Shown: positions 43,985-45,005 of the stretch, one piece after another
Layout of the letters: the number at the start of each line of letters is the position of its first letter
Numbering within the stretch: the stretch's first letter is position 1
NCBI RefSeq assembly: GCF_004801315.1
Contig: NZ_SSNW01000046.1
Location: forward strand, 1 to 45,005
Reading direction: 5' to 3'
DNA from: Deinococcus sp. Arct2-2
GTDB lineage: Bacteria > Deinococcota > Deinococci > Deinococcales > Deinococcaceae
Length of the DNA stretch: 45,005 nucleotides
Translations under genes and position numbers: made by a program
The notes under the pieces: model-generated
Seen by the model: only the letters and a program-made list of their open reading frames with translations
What the model was told of the DNA's origin: nothing
Databases searched by the model: none

Positions 43985-44106
43985 CAATTGCCCAAGTTCC
44001 CAACGGTGAACCTTCTTGTATTACCCGAGCCCCCCAACGGCCTTTTTTGCCCGATTGCCCAAGATCCCAACGGTATAGGACTTCAATTGCCCAAGTTCCC
44101 AACGGT
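43985..44106. repeat. Iteron-like direct repeats, family 2
   Basis: CAATTGCCCAAGTTCCCAAC followed by GGT occurs exactly at 43985-44007 and 44084-44106. A variant, GATTGCCCAAGATCCCAACGG followed by T, lies at 44053-44074. A shortened copy (CCCCCCAACGG) is at 44031-44041. The last two full copies are 31 bp apart, about three helical turns. Confidence 0.7.
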
Positions 44107-44520
44107 GAGCCGTCTAAATCACCACAGGCATATCCAGAATTACTGTCATGCTGGAGAGTGCCGTCCGAGCTTGTCTCCAGCAGCGGTCGCCTCTGCGGTC
44201 ATCCAGAATTTTGAGCGCCTCCAGCGCCATACTTCTGAGTGGCTGCTGGTTCGGGCCATCGTAAAGCGGATGATCTCGATCGGCTTCTGGGTTGTCATGC
44301 CCGTGCCACGAGTGGGAACGACTCTGAAAGAATTTGATGCAGCGGCTGCGCGCAGGGAAAACGCGGTGCTGATCTATCGTCTCGGGACTTGTACTCCGCG
44401 TCACGTCACTCTTGCGCAGGTGCCCGCCGCACAACTTCACCTCACCCCTGCACCCAGGAGCCAAGAGGCAGCAGGCATCCAACCAACGTTATTTACAGCA
44501 AGCCACCCGTAACAGGGGCA
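44107..44520. other. Region between the repeat arrays, no confident gene
   Basis: Open frames exist on both strands (plus 43988-44512 and minus 44482-44114) but neither has a ribosome site or a family I recognise, and each looks like a shadow of the other. The plus frame has hydrophobic stretches such as RMISIGFWVVMPVP. It may be a decayed gene. Confidence 0.3.
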
Positions 44521-44606
44521 AGGTGGCGAAGGCCGACCACGCTGACGCCCCCCTTGCCGATGGTGGTCTGACGGGGGGAGGATCGTCAGGGAATTGCACC
44601 AATGAC
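44521..44606. repeat. Hairpin-forming repeat, copy 2
   Basis: Second copy of the unit at 43414-43498. CTGACG-CCCCCC pairs with GGGGGG-AGGAT-CGTCAG, leaving a 5-base bulge. The two copies are direct repeats about 1.1 kb apart and bracket both iteron-like arrays. Confidence 0.65.
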
Positions 44607-44644
44607 CTTCAGTACACACGCACCACACAAGCTTTCCTAGCGAT

Positions 44645-44938
44645 TCACGAATGCTCAGGACGCCATGCAATTAAGCTTCCAGAGGTGTACAGATTCAGGG
44701 TCGTCTCACTCAGCTCCAGTTCGATTTCACGCAGCGTCGGTTTTCCACCCACCCTTGCTAGCCTGACATCGAGTGAATTGACGAGACGGAATCCAAAGCT
44801 CCAGCAATCGAATTGCATGACTTGATAACCGGTGCCCATCAGGCGTTCTAACGAACTCCACAATGCGCCACTGGACAGGTTGACCTGCGGATCAATTTCT
44901 CGAATCACGGATTGAAGTTCCTTCTCAGTTGTTGCCAA
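44645..44938 (-). CDS. Small hypothetical protein
   Basis: Encodes up to 97 residues from a TTG at 44938; a later GTG (AGGAA upstream) would give about 87. The sequence reads like a real soluble protein (SALWSSLERLMGTGYQVMQF-like block, GGKPTLREIELELSETTLNL), with balanced charge and no signal or membrane segment. I do not recognise a family. It lies beside the repeat arrays, so it may belong to the same element. Confidence 0.45.
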   Translation of the reverse strand: MATTEKELQSVIREIDPQVNLSSGALWSSLERLMGTGYQVMQFDCWSFGFRLVNSLDVRLARVGGKPTLREIELELSETTLNLYTSGSLIAWRPEHS

Positions 44939-45005
44939 CTTTTTTCCAGGACGTGAGTTCGGGTTAAGCCTATTGGCGTAATATCGCTTTTGATTACGCT
45001 GAAAG

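Noticed and set aside
43988..44512. Plus-strand frame of 174 residues over the repeat array
   Set aside because: Its start lies inside the direct repeats, it has no ribosome site and no recognisable family.
43414..44606. CRISPR array
   Set aside because: The repeats are few, of two families, and unevenly spaced, with no cas genes.
44986..44994. Third copy of GCTTTTGAT at the right edge as a regulator site
   Set aside because: A single 9-mer at the window edge with no visible downstream gene; chance is a sufficient explanation.

Overview
The window is GC-rich, densely packed DNA from a bacterium that most resembles Deinococcus. This is an inference from gene style: stacked PAS/LOV/GAF/HD-GYP sensors, leaderless-type promoters, and LAL and MarR regulators. 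No marker gene fixes the genus.

Layout. 0.2-2.3 kb: a small DUF2262-like gene, then a graveyard of transposase and recombinase pieces (serine resolvase, IS1182-type and IS110-type). 2.4-6.3 kb: a methyltransferase divergent from a large LuxR/LAL ATPase regulator. 6.8-18.4 kb: a signalling island with a PAS histidine-kinase-like protein whose phospho-acceptor His is Gln, a stand-alone CheB-type methylesterase with a C-terminal zinc-ribbon-like motif, a PAS-GGDEF-EAL protein and three LOV photoreceptor proteins. One LOV protein ends in HD-GYP, a paralogue is split by a single in-frame amber codon and is flanked by inverted repeats, and one ends in GGDEF. Making and breaking of cyclic di-GMP, probably under blue-light control, is the common theme. 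AraC, Tn3 and integrase relics are scattered through it.

18.8-26.5 kb: small redox and regulatory genes (LLM flavin oxidoreductase/MarR pair with a perfect operator, flavoprotein monooxygenase, decayed NarL-type response regulator, two NmrA-like proteins, a cupin, and a second MarR with two tandem operators).

26.9-42.4 kb: a coherent carbohydrate locus, the strongest candidate for a new system. It encodes NagA-type deacetylase, a DeoR-family repressor, two secreted GH114 (endo-alpha-1,4-polygalactosaminidase family) proteins, a CUT1 sugar importer without its ATPase, a BadF-type sugar kinase, an AgaS-type SIS deaminase/isomerase, a PfkB kinase, a class II aldolase, a GH4 glycosidase and a Gfo/Idh/MocA protein. 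Almost all neighbours overlap by 4 bp or sit a few bases apart. Together they can take a galactosamine polymer outside the cell to triose phosphates inside it through galactosamine-6-P, tagatose-6-P and tagatose-1,6-bisP.

42.4-45 kb: no confident long gene. There are two families of iteron-like direct repeats, a degenerate parS-like site and two copies of a hairpin-forming repeat, so this could be part of a replicon origin or the edge of a mobile element. A small unknown gene lies at the right end.
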